From contig CAMWIJ010000002.1 of the NCBI GenBank assembly GCA_947174275.1, forward strand, positions 1-64,000: a stretch of 64,000 nucleotides of DNA, written 5' to 3'. Origin of the DNA: an uncultured Muribaculaceae bacterium (GTDB lineage: Bacteria; Bacteroidota; Bacteroidia; Bacteroidales; Muribaculaceae). Position 1 is the first letter of the stretch. Each line of letters begins with the position of its first letter. Under the pieces are notes generated by a model. It searched no databases and was not told where the DNA came from. It saw nothing but the letters and a program-made list of their open reading frames with translations. The position numbers and the translations under genes are program-made. Shown here one piece after another: positions 1 through 10,227 of this stretch.

Positions 1-31
1 ACGTGGAATTTAGTCTTAAGTTAGTGACATT

Positions 32-105
32 GCACGGCTCGTGCGTCCGCCAACATGCTGATTACCAAGCATCAGACTCGGACGCACGAGCCGTGCGTCC
101 CTACA
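32..105. repeat. Palindromic intergenic repeat, copy 1 (left arm shortened)
   Basis: gcacggctcgtgcgtccg (32-49) is the reverse complement of cggacgcacgagccgtgc (79-96); right arm plus flank 'cggacgcacgagccgtgcgtccctacaatatga' is identical to copy 2 at 52361-52393. Confidence 0.9.
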
Positions 106-154
106 ATATGAGGTTATGCAACACCCTCGTTTATATTGCCGAAGCTGAAGTTTA

Positions 155-958
155 TCAGTATTCCACGTTCCACAGAAAGAGAGCGTTGCCAGGCATGGAA
201 GTGCCCGCCTCGCAGCGGTCACGTCGCTCTATAACTTCCTTAAACTGCCGGAGCGTCATCTTACCGCGGCCTACCTCAACGAGCGTGCCGACAACGGCAC
301 GAACCATGTTGCGCAGAAAGCGGTCGGCACTGATTTCAAAATAATACTGACATCCTTGCTCGCCGATGCCGGAAGCCATCGTGCCGTCACCACAGATCAT
401 GCCCGCGGCTGCCGGCTGAGCCGATGCCTTGACCCACACCGCGGAGTCTACCCTGCATATATTGGTGCGCGTATCGGCATGCAGTTTTGCAAAAGATGTG
501 AAATCGTCAACCTCGGTGAGCAACGCGGCAGCTTCGTTCATAGCCGTGTAATCAAGAGGTGCTATATTTAGCGAATAGTGCCGCATGAACGGGTCGCAGC
601 CATGATGCACGAAATAGCGGTAGGTGCGGCGGCGGGCATCGAAACGGGCATGCGCGTCGGGCGCCACCTCGACGATATCGTGAAAGGCTATGTCGCGCGC
701 GGTGAGCGAATTGAGCGAACGCAGCAACCGGGCTTTGTCTTTCTCGACAATATCCTCAGGCATGTCGGCATGAGCCACCATGACGCGCGCGTTGACACCG
801 GCATCCGTGCGTCCTGCCCCCACTACGGGAGTCGGCCGTCTGAGCACTTTGCCCAAAGCCTCCTCTACGCACTGCTGCACGGTCACTGCGCCCGGTTGCA
901 CCTGCCAGCCGTGATATGCCGCGCCGTCATAGCTGAGTTTTATGAAATATCGCTTCAT
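155..958 (-). CDS. truA: tRNA pseudouridine(38-40) synthase TruA
   Basis: MKRYFIKLSYDGAAYHGWQVQPGAVTVQ...GAGRTDAGVNA motif and RFLRNMVRAVVGTLVEVGRG are typical TruA. Confidence 0.96.
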   Translation of the reverse strand: MKRYFIKLSYDGAAYHGWQVQPGAVTVQQCVEEALGKVLRRPTPVVGAGRTDAGVNARVMVAHADMPEDIVEKDKARLLRSLNSLTARDIAFHDIVEVAPDAHARFDARRRTYRYFVHHGCDPFMRHYSLNIAPLDYTAMNEAAALLTEVDDFTSFAKLHADTRTNICRVDSAVWVKASAQPAAAGMICGDGTMASGIGEQGCQYYFEISADRFLRNMVRAVVGTLVEVGRGKMTLRQFKEVIERRDRCEAGTSMPGNALFLWNVEY

Positions 959-979
959 ACTTTTCTCCGTGGCAGTAAT

Positions 980-1720
980 CTACAGATTGCCGCCTTCTAT
1001 GTCATAGTTGATATAGCGCTTGCGCATCCACCGGTAGGCGAAACAATCCTTAAACGGACCGGCGAGCCGGTTCCACAGATGATATTTCGATTTGCCTGCC
1101 ACGCGCGGGAAATGACGCACCGGCATCTGCATCACCCTGCCCTTCTGCAACTGTATGAGCGCAGGCAGAAAACGGTGCATGCCGGTAAAGAACGGCACCC
1201 TCTTGGCATAATCGGTGTGCATCACCTTGAGCGGACAGCCGGTGTCGGCCACGCCGTCATGCGTCATAGAGCGACGGAAACCGTTGGCTATCTTCGACTG
1301 CAGTTTCTTGAAACCGGTGTCCTTGCGGTCGGCGCGGATGCCTGTGACAAGCTCTGCCTCATCGGCATGGGCAAGAAGCAGATTGAAATCCTCGGGAGCG
1401 GTCTGCAGGTCGGAGTCAATATATCCCACAAGAGTCGACCATGCATAGTCTATGCCGGCTTTGAGGGCTGCTGACAGTCCGCCGTTGCGCACGAACGAGA
1501 TGTAATAGAAATGGTCGTTGCGCGCACAGATATCCTTTATCAGCGCGAGCGAATTGTCGGTCGAGCAGTCGTTGACAAACAGCACGCATGCGCGCCGCGA
1601 AGCAGTCGGCAGATAGTCGGCCAGACGCTTTTCGACTGCCGCCATGTTGTCCTCCTCGTTATATACGGGTACGATTATCGTAAAATCGTAATCACCTGTT
1701 TTGTTGGGTTGCAGAAACAT
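980..1720 (-). CDS. Glycosyltransferase family 2 (polyprenyl-phosphate sugar synthase-like)
   Basis: TIIVPVYNEEDNM..., VNDCSTDNS, YIDSDLQTAPED motifs of GT2. Confidence 0.9.
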   Translation of the reverse strand: MFLQPNKTGDYDFTIIVPVYNEEDNMAAVEKRLADYLPTASRRACVLFVNDCSTDNSLALIKDICARNDHFYYISFVRNGGLSAALKAGIDYAWSTLVGYIDSDLQTAPEDFNLLLAHADEAELVTGIRADRKDTGFKKLQSKIANGFRRSMTHDGVADTGCPLKVMHTDYAKRVPFFTGMHRFLPALIQLQKGRVMQMPVRHFPRVAGKSKYHLWNRLAGPFKDCFAYRWMRKRYINYDIEGGNL

Positions 1721-3410
1721 TATCGATATGATTGGTTATAGAGTCGGCACGCTCTGTCGCGTGCTGTAATAGAGTCAGTCGGTAGACAAACAGAGGGGAA
1801 TGTCTGCGCGTGCCTTTCGGACGCTTGTTGCAGTCGAACTCGCCGAGCGCCACAGTGTCGACCCGGTTAAGAACCTCTGCAGGCAGACGGTCGCCGGCAT
1901 ATTCATGCGTCATCAGTATCATAGGCAGCCGCGACATCACCTCATCGGCCGAGTCGAGTGCGAGCGGACGTATATTGCGGCGCGCCTGATAGACCATCTC
2001 GATGCGCAACTCCTCACCCGCGGGCGAATAGAGCGGATATTGCTTCATCTGCGGCGTGTTGACGGCCGCGGTTATAGTCTGCATCGTAGTGCCGTTGATG
2101 AAATTGCCGACAACGGGAAATGCAAACAGCACAAGCAGCGAGTAATCGGCACCGACAGCATATACCATCGTCAGCGGGCGCAGCCTGATTGCGGCGCGCA
2201 CCAGAAGCCACGCCGCGCCAAGCGAAACCACTGCCACCGCGCACCATGCGGGCAGCGTCATGACATCCTTGCGGAAGGCGAGCAGAAACGATATCACGGG
2301 TATGGCGAGACACACCGCGGCAAGCAATCCGGCATTGAGGCGGAAAGGCCACGCCGGCTCACCTCCGCCGTTGTGACGGTAGAGCGGGATATCGGCACTC
2401 TTGCGCGAGGCGAACGACGCGCACCATACGCCTACAGCCTGAGCCATCACCACCGCCGCAGGAATGAGCAGCGGCAGCAGATAGCGCGTTTTTTTCTCAG
2501 GCATGCAGGAAAGCAGAAGCAGGCAGAACAGCATCCACATCACCGGCACAAGGCGCTCCCTGTCGCCACGGAAACCGCGGCGGAGCACCATCACCGTAGC
2601 GGTCACGAGCAGCAGCGCCCACACTCCGGCCTCAAGGAAAAATTTCCAGTAATAATGCCACGGACGCACATTGCGGTTGAGCCACGAGCCGGTCTCCTTA
2701 GCCATGACTGCCTGCCATTCATCGGCATGAAATATATGGATATATGCATACCACCAGCAGCCTGCCACTATGGTGACAAGCGCCATCACGCCGACTGAGC
2801 CCCATTTGCCGCGCATTGACTGACGTCCGAACAGGCTCCATGCCATCACAAAGGGCAGAAACAGGGCGAACAGCGACACCGGGCCTTTGCTCATCACCGA
2901 CAATCCGGCAAAAACGCCGGCAAGGCAGAAACGTCCTAACTGACGGCCACGCTCCCTGACAGCCATCGCCATGAAATATATCGCGCCAAGCATGAAACCG
3001 TGGGTGTAGATATCCCACGACACGGTGCGCGCCATCAGCATGAACTGGTAGCAGGTGCACAGCAATATGACAGCTATGACCGGGTCGACCTTGAAGATAT
3101 CGCGGCAGAGCAGATAGAAAAACACCACCAGCATGACACCGAAAAGCGATGCCACGGCTCTCTGCGCGGCTATGTCGTCGGGACTGACGCTTTCAACCAC
3201 AGCCGACACCCAGGTGGGCAACGGCGGTTTCTCAAGACGCAGCTCGCCGTTCATGGTCGGCACGAGCCATTGGCCCGTCTCCACCATCTCGCGCGCCGTC
3301 ACAAGGTTGCGCGACTCCATGATGTCGGGTTGCAACGTGCGGTTGTTGATAAAAAATGTTATCGCCACAACCGCAGCCATCAGCCATATCCGCAGACGTT
3401 CGTTCATCAA
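1692..3410 (-). CDS. ArnT/PMT-like GT-C glycosyltransferase (family 39)
   Basis: Multi-TM protein with N-terminal ESRNLVTAREMVETGQWLVPTMNGELRLEKPPLPTW, typical ArnT-like motif. Confidence 0.9.
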   Translation of the reverse strand: MMNERLRIWLMAAVVAITFFINNRTLQPDIMESRNLVTAREMVETGQWLVPTMNGELRLEKPPLPTWVSAVVESVSPDDIAAQRAVASLFGVMLVVFFYLLCRDIFKVDPVIAVILLCTCYQFMLMARTVSWDIYTHGFMLGAIYFMAMAVRERGRQLGRFCLAGVFAGLSVMSKGPVSLFALFLPFVMAWSLFGRQSMRGKWGSVGVMALVTIVAGCWWYAYIHIFHADEWQAVMAKETGSWLNRNVRPWHYYWKFFLEAGVWALLLVTATVMVLRRGFRGDRERLVPVMWMLFCLLLLSCMPEKKTRYLLPLLIPAAVVMAQAVGVWCASFASRKSADIPLYRHNGGGEPAWPFRLNAGLLAAVCLAIPVISFLLAFRKDVMTLPAWCAVAVVSLGAAWLLVRAAIRLRPLTMVYAVGADYSLLVLFAFPVVGNFINGTTMQTITAAVNTPQMKQYPLYSPAGEELRIEMVYQARRNIRPLALDSADEVMSRLPMILMTHEYAGDRLPAEVLNRVDTVALGEFDCNKRPKGTRRHSPLFVYRLTLLQHATERADSITNHIDNVSATQQNR

Positions 3411-3419
3411 CTTTCAGTC

Positions 3420-5096
3420 TTACATGACAGAGTCAGTGACCCATATTACTTCTTCGACGACGCATGTGTCTACAGCAGCGGAGTCGACAATCTCGACATT
3501 CCGCGATGCGGGAGCAAGCCCCCAGCCGCTTCTTGATATCTTTAGCGTAACGGTATCGTAGCCGTTGCCGGTCACACTGTTGTCTCCGCCAAAACTAACG
3601 CCATATTTCGAGCTTAGGGCGGCCGCCAGACGCTCAGGCAGGTCCTCGCGGTATTTGCCGGAATAGAATTTCAACGCAAGAGTGAAGGAGTCGACACGCG
3701 ATTCGGGATTGAAGCTCCAGGTGTAATACGATGCATAGGGAGTGGAGTCATACACGATATTGTTGTCGGAACTCAGTGTGAGCGACGACACATAAAAATA
3801 CCGGAAATCAGTACTCAAATCGACACTGAGCGAACGGTCGCCACGATACCATTCGGTAGAACGCGACGAATCGACATAACGGCTCATCAGCGATCCGAAC
3901 GGATATGCGCTCAGACCTTTGGCGTCAAACAGGCTGAGCAGGTTGCGTGTGACAGCATCATAATCATAATAGTCGGAATAGACCGTATTCAGATTCACAT
4001 GTCCTTTGTATCTCTCCATATCATCGCCATGCGTCTCGCCTGAATAGTCGCACATCTCATATTCGTCGTCATCATTGTCTCTTGTGACAAGTTCGAACCC
4101 GAAATCAAAAATCTTGCTAAGGGTATATGGATAGCCAATTGCAGAATTTGTATTGTCGCGAAGTCTCTCTGTGTCTCCGTTGACATTGACATACATTACC
4201 TTACCGTCACGCCCTGCGAGAAATTTTCCATTGGCAAGCAATTCAATTCCGTCATACTTGGCACGCACTTTTGTCTCGCCGTCAAATGTCATGACACCGG
4301 CCTTATAGTCACTGTTGGCAAACACTACATACCGGTCATTCCAGACATAGACTTCACGCACCGAGCGCGGAAGCATCGTCAGCTCACCCTTCGTATCCAC
4401 CATGGCATATCGGGAATCATCATCGTCGTCTTCAATCTGCACACAGGTGTAACCGTCGACAAAAAGGCCTGACGCTGATATATCTCTATTGATTTCGGCT
4501 ATTTCATTTCCGTTGCGGTCGATTATGACCCATTTGCCGGAATTAATATCTTTTACGAGAGCTTCGTCGGAAACAAAAATCATCATATCTTCATATTTCG
4601 GCTCGATGACAACGTTGCCCTGAGCGTCGACAGCACCCCATTTGTCATCGGAAGTGCGGAATGCGCAGCGACCGTTGACAAACATATTGGCGGCAGCCTC
4701 TACTGAAACACCGTCAACATCATCAAGAGTGAATTTCACGTTACCCTTGCCGTCGACAAACGTGATATGTTCTCCGGGATGCACCACAGGCATCACACCC
4801 TCGTTGAAAAAACCGCAGTCTTTCAGACCGGTAAGGTCACCCACCGGACGCGGAGACTTTTCGGCTTTGTAAACAGAATAGCCATCGCCCTCTTCGACAA
4901 AGAAATATCCGTTGACAACAGCCGACGGACGGTTTTCGAACTCGTCGGTGAAAAGGAACTCGCCTCTGGCATCGATAAGTCCCCAGTTTTGGTCGCCTTC
5001 GGCAACGGCTGGCATGTAACTGATTTCAGGCCGTCCCGAGCAGGAGGCAATGCCGACAGCTATTGCAGCGGCTGCAAGAATGTGTAATGTTTTCAT
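3420..5096 (-). CDS. WG-repeat-containing lipoprotein
   Basis: Lipobox-like IASCSG; repeated WGLIDARGEF / WGAVDAQGNVVIEPKYE / WVIIDRNGNEI units. Confidence 0.85.
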   Translation of the reverse strand: MKTLHILAAAAIAVGIASCSGRPEISYMPAVAEGDQNWGLIDARGEFLFTDEFENRPSAVVNGYFFVEEGDGYSVYKAEKSPRPVGDLTGLKDCGFFNEGVMPVVHPGEHITFVDGKGNVKFTLDDVDGVSVEAAANMFVNGRCAFRTSDDKWGAVDAQGNVVIEPKYEDMMIFVSDEALVKDINSGKWVIIDRNGNEIAEINRDISASGLFVDGYTCVQIEDDDDDSRYAMVDTKGELTMLPRSVREVYVWNDRYVVFANSDYKAGVMTFDGETKVRAKYDGIELLANGKFLAGRDGKVMYVNVNGDTERLRDNTNSAIGYPYTLSKIFDFGFELVTRDNDDDEYEMCDYSGETHGDDMERYKGHVNLNTVYSDYYDYDAVTRNLLSLFDAKGLSAYPFGSLMSRYVDSSRSTEWYRGDRSLSVDLSTDFRYFYVSSLTLSSDNNIVYDSTPYASYYTWSFNPESRVDSFTLALKFYSGKYREDLPERLAAALSSKYGVSFGGDNSVTGNGYDTVTLKISRSGWGLAPASRNVEIVDSAAVDTCVVEEVIWVTDSVM

Positions 5097-5137
5097 CGGT
5101 TCAAATTATGAGATTAGTGTGTTGTCGGATATTGGCG

Positions 5138-6058
5138 TCAGTTCACCATCTTGAGAAAAGAAGCGGGAACCGGAGTTGAGAAATTCATTTCATGACGGCT
5201 GACGGGATGCACGAAACGCAGAGTGCGCGCATGCAGAGCCAGACGGTGTATCGGGCTCGAAGCGGCGCCGTAGCGGCGGTCGCCGGTGATGGGGTGGCCT
5301 ATATGCTTCATGTGCACTCGTATCTGGTTTTTGCGGCCTGTGTCGAGTTCGAGCTCCATCAGCGTGTATCCGTTCTTGCGGCGCAGCACCTTGTAGCGCG
5401 TGACCGCGAGCTGCCCTTCGGCGGGATTTTCGGTGACGTAGACTTCATATTTTGAATTTTCGGCCAGATAAGTGCGTATCACCCCCTCGTCATTCTCGAC
5501 AGTGCCTTCCACAACGGCCACATACGTGCGGTTGAGCACCATGTTGTTCCAGTTGTGCTGCATCGACTCCTTGGCTTTCACATTTTTGGCGAACATCATC
5601 AGTCCGGAAGTGTCGCGGTCGAGACGGTGCACGATAAATATTTTCTGACGCGGGTCGACCCATTTGACATACTCTTTGAGTATGGAATAGGCGGTGCCTT
5701 CCTTCACTTTGTCGTTGCCCATCGACAGGAGTCCGTAGCCTTTGTTGACAACGATGACATCCTCATCTTCGTGCACAATCTTCAGACGACGGTTGTAAAA
5801 CCGCGGGAACTCGCGCGTAAGGTTCACATATACCGTATCGGCCTGGGTCAGAGGCAGGTCAAACTGCGTGACGACCTCGTCGTTGACCTTCACCTGATTG
5901 TGGCGCAGAAGTTCTTTGACGGTGGTGCGCTTGCGCTGCGGCATCGACGCGAACAGAAAATCGAGCAGACGTGTCTCGCCGGCCGGAGTATATGATTCTA
6001 TCACATCGGGAACAAAGCGACGACGCTCCGCTCCCGGTTTTGCTTTAAGTGGTTTCAT
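5138..6058 (-). CDS. RluA-family pseudouridine synthase
   Basis: HRLDRDTSGLMMFAKN catalytic motif; S4-like N-terminus; GRKNQIRVHMKHIGHPITGDRRYG. Confidence 0.95.
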   Translation of the reverse strand: MKPLKAKPGAERRRFVPDVIESYTPAGETRLLDFLFASMPQRKRTTVKELLRHNQVKVNDEVVTQFDLPLTQADTVYVNLTREFPRFYNRRLKIVHEDEDVIVVNKGYGLLSMGNDKVKEGTAYSILKEYVKWVDPRQKIFIVHRLDRDTSGLMMFAKNVKAKESMQHNWNNMVLNRTYVAVVEGTVENDEGVIRTYLAENSKYEVYVTENPAEGQLAVTRYKVLRRKNGYTLMELELDTGRKNQIRVHMKHIGHPITGDRRYGAASSPIHRLALHARTLRFVHPVSRHEMNFSTPVPASFLKMVN

Positions 6059-6064
6059 TTCAAA

Positions 6065-8416
6065 TTATTTTTTGCGTGCGGCGCGGCGCGGTGCCTTTTT
6101 GGGTGCGGCGTCCTGTGCGGCTATTATCTCACGGCATTCCTCGAGGGTAAGCGCGGCAGGGTCGGTCACCGTCTTGGGTATCTTGTAGTTATTTTTGTTG
6201 CAGGCGATATACACTCCGTAGCGTCCGTTCAATATCTGCACGTCGGCATCCTCGTCAAATGTCTTTACGATACGTTTCTGCGCCTCCGAGCGCTTTTCGT
6301 CGATAAGTGATATAGCCTGGTCGATGGTGATTTCTTCGGGCGCGATATCCTTGGGGATGGATGTGAAAGCGCCGGCATGCTTTATGTAGGGCCCGAAGCG
6401 GCCTACGGCAACCGTGACGTCGGCACCTTCGTATTCACCGATAAGACGGGGGAATTCAAACAGTTTCAGGGCATCCTCCAGAGTGATGGTCTGCACCGAC
6501 TGGCCTTTGAGCAGCGATGCAAAACGCGGCTTCTCATCCTTGTCGCCTTCGCCGACCTGCACGAGAGGTCCGAAACGTCCTATTTTTACGCTGACAGGCT
6601 TGCCCGAGACAGGGTCAGTACCGAGCACGCGCTCGCCGACCTTGTGCTCCAGACGCATTGACATGGCATTGTCGACCACCGGATGGAAATCCTTGTAGAA
6701 GCTTGCTATTTCATCGTTCCATACAAGCTGCCCCTCGGCGATATCGTCAAATTTCTGCTCAATCCTCGCTGTGAAGTTGTAATCGAGGATATCGGGGAAA
6801 TATTCTGTAAGGAAGTCATTGACCACCACGCCTATATCGGTCGGCATGAGTTTGCCTTTCTCGGCGCCTGCGGTCTCGGTGACGGTGCGGCGCGAGATCT
6901 TTCCGTCGCGCAGCGTGAGCACCGACACTTCGCGCTGAGTGCCGGGACGGTCGCCTCGCTCCACATATTCGCGCTGCTGAATGGTTGATATTGTCGGGGC
7001 GTAGGTCGACGGACGGCCGATGCCGAGTTCCTCCATTTTCTTGACAAGCGATGCCTCAGTGTAGCGCAACGGCTGTGAGGTGAAACGCTGGGCAGCGGTC
7101 ATGTCGCCCGGTCTGAGCACCTCTCCGGCGGCAACGGCCGGAAGCAACGACTGCTCGCTGTCTGATTCCTCGTCATCGCGTCCCTCCATATATACTTTGA
7201 GAAAACCGTCAAACTTGATTACCTCGCCGGTGGCTACGAAACGTCCGTCGACGGGCAATTTGGCGGGAGCTCCAGCGCGGGCTATGCGCTCGATGTCGAT
7301 TGTGGTCTTTTCGAGAAGCGCGTCGGCCATCTGCGAGGCAATCGTACGCTTCCAGATGAGACCGTAGAGACGTTTTTCCTGAGCCGTTCCGTCGATTGTG
7401 TGACGGTCGATATATGTGGGGCGTATGGCCTCGTGAGCCTCCTGCGCGCCTTTGGCCGATGTGTGGTAGTGGCGCACCTTCAGATATTGCTCTCCGATAT
7501 TCTCGGTTATCTCTTTTGATATTGTGTTGATTGCGAGCGACGACAGATTGACTGAGTCGGTACGCATGTAGGTGATATGTCCGGCTTCATAAAGACGCTG
7601 TGCAATCATCATGGTCTGCGACACGGTGAACCCGAGTTTGCGTGCCGCCTCCTGCTGGAGGGTCGAGGTGGTGAACGGAGGCGCGGGCGATTTCTTCAGC
7701 GGCTTAACGTTGATGTCGCCCACGGCGAAGTCAGATCCGGCACATGCTTCAAGAAACTCTTCGGCCGTTTTCATGTCGGGAAGACGATGGGAGAACTCGG
7801 TGCGCAGACGCGAATTTCCGGCATGGAAGTCGGCGGTGAGACGCACATACTGCTCAGGGACAAAGTTTTTTATCTCATTCTCGCGCTCCACGATAAGCCT
7901 GACGGCCACCGACTGCACGCGACCGGCCGAAAGCGCCGGTTTTATCTTTTTCCACAACACCGGCGACAGCTCGAAACCGACAATGCGGTCGAGCACGCGA
8001 CGCGCCTGCTGTGCGTCGACAAGATTGATGTCGATGCCGCGCGGATTGTCGATAGCGTTGAGGATGGCGTTTTTGGTGATTTCATGAAACACGATGCGGC
8101 GTGTCTTTGCCGGATCAAGTTTCAACACCTCGAAAAGATGCCATGCAATAGCCTCTCCCTCGCGGTCCTCATCGGAAGCGAGCCACACGATATCAGCCTG
8201 CGAGGCCGCTTTTTTCAGTTCGGCTACAAGCTGCGACTTATCCGACGGGATTTCATAGAGCGGCGCAAAGTTATTGTCGACATCAATACTGAAATTCTTT
8301 TTCTTCAGGTCACGTATGTGGCCGTAGCTCGACATGACCTTATAGTCGGGGCCGAGGAATTTTTCTATGGTCTTTGCTTTTGCGGGAGACTCTACTATAA
8401 CGAGGTTTTTAATCAT
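6065..8416 (-). CDS. topA: DNA topoisomerase I
   Basis: NLVIVESPAKAKTIEKFLG, ASDEDREGEAIAWH, YMRTDSVNLS, C-terminal lysine-rich tail. Confidence 0.98.
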   Translation of the reverse strand: MIKNLVIVESPAKAKTIEKFLGPDYKVMSSYGHIRDLKKKNFSIDVDNNFAPLYEIPSDKSQLVAELKKAASQADIVWLASDEDREGEAIAWHLFEVLKLDPAKTRRIVFHEITKNAILNAIDNPRGIDINLVDAQQARRVLDRIVGFELSPVLWKKIKPALSAGRVQSVAVRLIVERENEIKNFVPEQYVRLTADFHAGNSRLRTEFSHRLPDMKTAEEFLEACAGSDFAVGDINVKPLKKSPAPPFTTSTLQQEAARKLGFTVSQTMMIAQRLYEAGHITYMRTDSVNLSSLAINTISKEITENIGEQYLKVRHYHTSAKGAQEAHEAIRPTYIDRHTIDGTAQEKRLYGLIWKRTIASQMADALLEKTTIDIERIARAGAPAKLPVDGRFVATGEVIKFDGFLKVYMEGRDDEESDSEQSLLPAVAAGEVLRPGDMTAAQRFTSQPLRYTEASLVKKMEELGIGRPSTYAPTISTIQQREYVERGDRPGTQREVSVLTLRDGKISRRTVTETAGAEKGKLMPTDIGVVVNDFLTEYFPDILDYNFTARIEQKFDDIAEGQLVWNDEIASFYKDFHPVVDNAMSMRLEHKVGERVLGTDPVSGKPVSVKIGRFGPLVQVGEGDKDEKPRFASLLKGQSVQTITLEDALKLFEFPRLIGEYEGADVTVAVGRFGPYIKHAGAFTSIPKDIAPEEITIDQAISLIDEKRSEAQKRIVKTFDEDADVQILNGRYGVYIACNKNNYKIPKTVTDPAALTLEECREIIAAQDAAPKKAPRRAARKK

Positions 8417-8489
8417 AATACTCTATATATTACACTATTGCATACGCGTCAAAGGGGAAACGGGTCGCGTTTCTCCTTGTAATCAACCG

Positions 8490-8497
8490 CAAATGTA
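8490..8497 (-). promoter_or_regulatory. Candidate Bacteroidetes -7 box (TACATTTG) upstream of topA
   Basis: Matches TAnnTTTG about 75 nt upstream of the topA start. Confidence 0.55.
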
Positions 8498-8527
8498 CAA
8501 AAAAAGTTGTATATCTTGATTTTAAAT

Positions 8528-9244
8528 TCAGTTTTTTCGCACGAGCGGCCAGCGGAAAGACTTGAGTTTCGCAACCAGTTCTTTCTCACGTCCGCCGAGA
8601 TAAGTGTCGCACACCTTATGGAAACGCGCGCTGTGGTTAAGTTCCGAAAGATGAGCCAGCTCGTGGCATATCACATAGTCACGGAGCTCCTGCGGAAGAA
8701 ACATATTCATATACGACAGCTTGATGATGCCGTTGGCGTCGCATTGCCCCAGAATGCGGCAGCCTGATGATATCTGCCACCCTGAGGGATGACAGCCATG
8801 CATGGCGGCAAGCTCTCTGGCTCTCGGCAGCAGTATCGACGGGGCATTCTTGCGCGCGATGACCTTGAGAGCATTCGACACATGGAGCAAAGTCTCCCCA
8901 TCTTCAAAATCAAAGGCCGAGCCTACCGACACAACAGCGCGTCCCTCCTCCTTCTGCCCGGTGAAAATGCTGTCGGGACGCATCTGCTGCCTGACAATGG
9001 TTATTTCCAGACCGTCAAGTCTGATTGTCTGCCCGTCGTGGAAACACACGTCGCCGGTTTTCCTGACAGCCAGCAGGCGCGGCGACAGCCTGTCAAGCGC
9101 TTCAAGAGCGTCTTTGTCAGAAGCAAGAGCAGGCGCCGTAAGGCTGACACGACCCATGCCCCATCTGGCTATAAACCGGCGCGCGTTAGGCTTGAATGTC
9201 ACCAACACGTCACCCAATTCTTTATGAACAAGTATTTTCTGCAC
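8528..9244 (-). CDS. YgjP-like (M48/DUF45) metallopeptidase
   Basis: YVICHELAHLSELNHSARFHKVCDTY HExxH motif. Confidence 0.9.
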   Translation of the reverse strand: MQKILVHKELGDVLVTFKPNARRFIARWGMGRVSLTAPALASDKDALEALDRLSPRLLAVRKTGDVCFHDGQTIRLDGLEITIVRQQMRPDSIFTGQKEEGRAVVSVGSAFDFEDGETLLHVSNALKVIARKNAPSILLPRARELAAMHGCHPSGWQISSGCRILGQCDANGIIKLSYMNMFLPQELRDYVICHELAHLSELNHSARFHKVCDTYLGGREKELVAKLKSFRWPLVRKN

Positions 9245-9275
9245 TGTTTTCCCTTATAAACCGTCTGTTATTCAA

Positions 9276-10160
9276 TCAGTCGATGGCCGACGCACCCCAT
9301 AGCAGCTTGCGGCGCAGCGTATCGAAGAAATTATGCCCCGGGCGACACACCGTCCTCACCACGAAAGGTGCCCGCGAGAGATATATATCGGTGCCGCACG
9401 GCAGATTGACCGACCTTCCGTCAAGACTTATGCGGAACGAAGGTGTGCGCGACGACACTTTCAGCACGAGCAGCGACGAGTCGTCGACCACGAGAGGACG
9501 CATCGTAAGCGAATGCGCCGCCACCGGCGAGAGTATGAAACTCGGGGAGCGCGGCTGCACAATCGGGCCTCCGACCGACAGATTGTAGCCTGTCGAACCG
9601 GTCGGCGTCGACACAATAAGTCCGTCGCAGAGATAGTCGGCCAGGCGGGCGCGGTCGATGCGGGCATCGATGGTTATCATCGAGGCTGTGTCTTTCTTGA
9701 GCACAGCCACTTCATTGATGGCGTATGGCCATGTGTCGAGCGTGCCGCCTATAAGGTCGACCCGCAGAAGCGAGCGGTTTTCTATTTCGTAATTGACGAG
9801 CCTGTGCACGATGACAGCATCTGCCGCTTCCTTTATGGTGAACGGAGCGAGAAAACCGAGGCGCCCGGTATTGACTCCTATAATAGGTATCTCCGTGTCG
9901 GCCACCCACTGCGCCGTGCGCAGGAAAGTGCCGTCGCCGCCTATGCTCAGCGCCACGTCGGCGGAGAAACCGGGGTCGGAAGTCACTTCGGCCGAAACCA
10001 CAGCCCGCGCGAAATTGCCGCCGAGATTTGACACGAGATAATCGTAAAGCTTGCGGTGAATGACGAGACTGTCGCCATTCTCGATGAGACTGACCACAAG
10101 TTTTGCGATATCACCGACATGAGAATCCTGATGACGGCTTCCGTAGAGAGCGACTTTCAT
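9276..10160 (-). CDS. nadK: NAD kinase
   Basis: SIGGDGTFLRTAQWV, GVNTGRLGFLAPF, DGLIVSTPTGSTGYNLSVGGPI. Confidence 0.97.
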   Translation of the reverse strand: MKVALYGSRHQDSHVGDIAKLVVSLIENGDSLVIHRKLYDYLVSNLGGNFARAVVSAEVTSDPGFSADVALSIGGDGTFLRTAQWVADTEIPIIGVNTGRLGFLAPFTIKEAADAVIVHRLVNYEIENRSLLRVDLIGGTLDTWPYAINEVAVLKKDTASMITIDARIDRARLADYLCDGLIVSTPTGSTGYNLSVGGPIVQPRSPSFILSPVAAHSLTMRPLVVDDSSLLVLKVSSRTPSFRISLDGRSVNLPCGTDIYLSRAPFVVRTVCRPGHNFFDTLRRKLLWGASAID

Positions 10161-10227
10161 AATTATGATGGTTTTAAGCGTTCATTTTTCAAAATGTCAT
10201 GCGACAGCGGCTCGAAGCGGCTACAGA

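Noticed and set aside
578-1474. 298-aa plus-strand ORF
   Set aside because: Antisense to truA and the GT2 gene; both have clear family motifs.
1800-2798. 332-aa plus-strand ORF rich in His/Arg/Gln
   Set aside because: Antisense shadow of the GT39 gene.
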